A DNA stretch of 64,000 nt from Glycomyces paridis. Lineage in GTDB: Bacteria; Actinomycetota; Actinomycetes; Mycobacteriales; Micromonosporaceae. Within the stretch, counting starts at the first letter, position 1. Every line of letters begins with the position of its first letter. The stretch lies in the NCBI RefSeq assembly GCF_004912155.1, contig NZ_STGX01000016.1, positions 62,001 through 126,000 on the forward strand, in the 5' to 3' direction. A program made the position numbers and the translations under genes. The notes beneath the pieces were generated by a model. It worked only from the letters and a program-made list of their open reading frames with translations. It had not been told where the DNA came from and searched no databases. Below are positions 62,970 to 64,000 of the stretch, one piece after another.

Positions 62970-63070
62970 GGTTCGGAGGAGGCGGGGCGGGCCCGCCTCC
63001 TTCCGCCGCGGCGGAACCGGCCCGGTTGTCGGACCCGCGAGGGACGATCGTGGGGTCGAGAGGAGCACAC

Positions 63071-63418
63071 ATGCCGACATGGGACGACGTGGTGGCGATC
63101 GCCAGGCGCTTTCCGGAGGTCGAGGAGACCACCAGCTGGCAGACGCCGTCGCTGAAGGTGAAGGGCAAGTTCTTCGCGCGGCTGCGCACCGAGGCCGAGG
63201 GCGGGCTCGCGATCGTGTGCGATCCGGGCGAGAAGGCCGCGCTGCTCGCGTCGAAGGACCCGGCGTTCTTCACCACCGCGCACTACGACGGCTATCCGAT
63301 GGTGCTGGTGCACCTCGACCGGATCGACGAGGTGCGGCTCGCAGAGCTGGTCGAGGACGCGTGGCTCATCAAGGCGCCCGTGCGCGTGCGAAAGGCCTAC
63401 GAAGCCTCGGAGGGCTGA
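63071..63418 (+). CDS. MmcQ/YjbR-family protein
   Basis: The 115-residue protein: WDDVVAIARRFPEVEETTSW, PSLKVKGKFFARLRTEAEGG, LAIVCDPGEKAALLASKDPA, HYDGYPMVLVHLDRIDEVRL and ELVEDAWLIKAPVRVRKAYE match MmcQ/YjbR, a CyaY-like DNA-binding fold. GAGGAGCAC precedes the ATG. Overlaps the convergent transporter by 22 bp. Confidence 0.88.
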   Translation: MPTWDDVVAIARRFPEVEETTSWQTPSLKVKGKFFARLRTEAEGGLAIVCDPGEKAALLASKDPAFFTTAHYDGYPMVLVHLDRIDEVRLAELVEDAWLIKAPVRVRKAYEASEG

Positions 63419-64000
63419 GCCGCTCCCCGGGCGGCCCGGGTGCGGCGCAGGGCGCGGGCGTTGGCGAGGACGACGCCGACGATCACCGTCAGCCCGCCCG
63501 CCACCTGGGCCGCGGTGTACGCCTGCCCGGCCAGGATCGTGAACGCCGCGGTGAACACGGTGATGAGGTTGAGGAACACGCCCGCGCGGCCCGGCGGGAT
63601 CACGGTCAGGGCCCGGTTCCACAGCAGGTACGAGAGCACCGACGGGAACACCGCGATGAACAGCAGCGAGGCCAGCGCGGTGCCCGTGCCGGGCAGGGCG
63701 GGGCCGCCGGTGGCGAGGCTGATCGGGGCGAGGAGGACGACGGCGAGGGCGGCCTGCGCGGCGGTGGCGGTGACCGGGGGCAGGCGCGGGGCGCGGCGTC
63801 CGATGACGGTGTAGGCGGTCCAGGCGGCGATGGCGCCGATCATGAGGAGTTCGCCGGTGCCGAAGCCGGTGCCGAAGCCGGAGTCGAGGAGGGTGCGCGG
63901 GTCGCCGTCGCCGAGGACTATGAGGACGCCGAGTAGTGCGAGGGCGACGCCGCCGACGGCGAGGGGCGTGAGTCGTTCACGGAGGAACACTGCGGCGGCG
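63397..64000 (-). CDS. EamA/DMT-family transporter, C-terminal part (gene runs off the right edge)
   Basis: The visible part ends at a stop at 63397 and is open to the window edge. It reads FLRERLTPLAVGGVALALLG, VLIVLGDGD, then LLMIGAIAAWTAYTVIGRRA, AAQAALAVVLLAPISLATGG, ASLLFIAVFPSVLSYLLWNR and AGVFLNLITVFTAAFTILAG, i.e. the end of the first EamA repeat and the whole second one. These ten-helix inner-membrane proteins export small metabolites. An apparent ATG/GTG near 63990 is internal because the FLRERLTPL motif belongs mid-protein. Confidence 0.86.
   Translation of the reverse strand, partial: AAAVFLRERLTPLAVGGVALALLGVLIVLGDGDPRTLLDSGFGTGFGTGELLMIGAIAAWTAYTVIGRRAPRLPPVTATAAQAALAVVLLAPISLATGGPALPGTGTALASLLFIAVFPSVLSYLLWNRALTVIPPGRAGVFLNLITVFTAAFTILAGQAYTAAQVAGGLTVIVGVVLANARALRRTRAARGAAQPSEAS

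Overview
The window is very GC-rich DNA with strongly GC3-biased genes. It has actinobacterial family members (an SCO4848-like small membrane protein, DUF4349 lipoprotein, LapA-like protein, DUF6221 phage protein) and many genes whose -10 box lies six or seven bases before the start codon, so their mRNAs are probably leaderless. This fits a high-GC actinomycete; Glycomyces or a relative is a guess that I cannot confirm without a search.

Layout. Positions 1-6480 are host chromosome: the 5' end of a CPA1 Na+/H+ antiporter (minus strand, running off the edge), a DHA2-type MFS exporter with a winged-helix-like tail, a P5C-reductase-like protein, an old-yellow-enzyme reductase divergent from a MarR regulator, a P-loop kinase and a hypothetical. 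Positions 6545-48845 are a complete-looking siphovirus prophage of about 42.3 kb. Positions 48846-64000 are host again: the 3' half of the interrupted gene, a nucleotidyltransferase, an APH(6)-like kinase, an NAD(P)-binding protein, a methyltransferase and kinase pair, two paralogous HAD phosphatases around LapA and an M14 carboxypeptidase, a TetR/SDR pair, a Nudix protein, a methyltransferase, peptide deformylase, a DUF4349 lipoprotein, an MmcQ-like protein and part of an EamA transporter.

The prophage sits inside an SCO4848-family gene. The two halves (6480-6555 and 48846-49018) rejoin exactly in frame across an 11-bp direct repeat. Joining the prophage ends rebuilds an attP with a CTAGCTG / CAGCTAG dyad around that core. 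A large serine integrase starts 28 bp inside attL. Gene order is conventional: integrase; leftward membrane protein and immunity repressor; a rightward HTH gene and a long, tightly overlapping early operon (antirepressor, Rad52-like annealing protein, HNH nuclease, a RusA resolvase fused to a replication protein, DNA methyltransferase, many small Cys-rich proteins); a Zn-ribbon/HTH unit; a consensus-like promoter before terminase; portal, MuF-like protein, scaffold, capsid, head-tail connectors, tail tube, frameshifted chaperones, tape measure, tail tip proteins; endolysin and holins. Then comes an accessory block (44.7-48.4 kb) of small DNA-binding proteins with clear operators.

The most unusual items are: a tail protein with a complete PhoD-type phosphodiesterase domain fused to a DUF5047 tail domain; a duplicated ribbon-helix-helix gene with abutting 10-bp palindromic operators; a divergent regulator pair over two 16-bp palindromes 22 bp apart; a head-tail gene broken by a 4-nt frameshift just before an inserted HNH homing-type endonuclease; and the interrupted host ORF running into the integrase start with an ATGA overlap, so a host promoter may drive the integrase in the lysogen.
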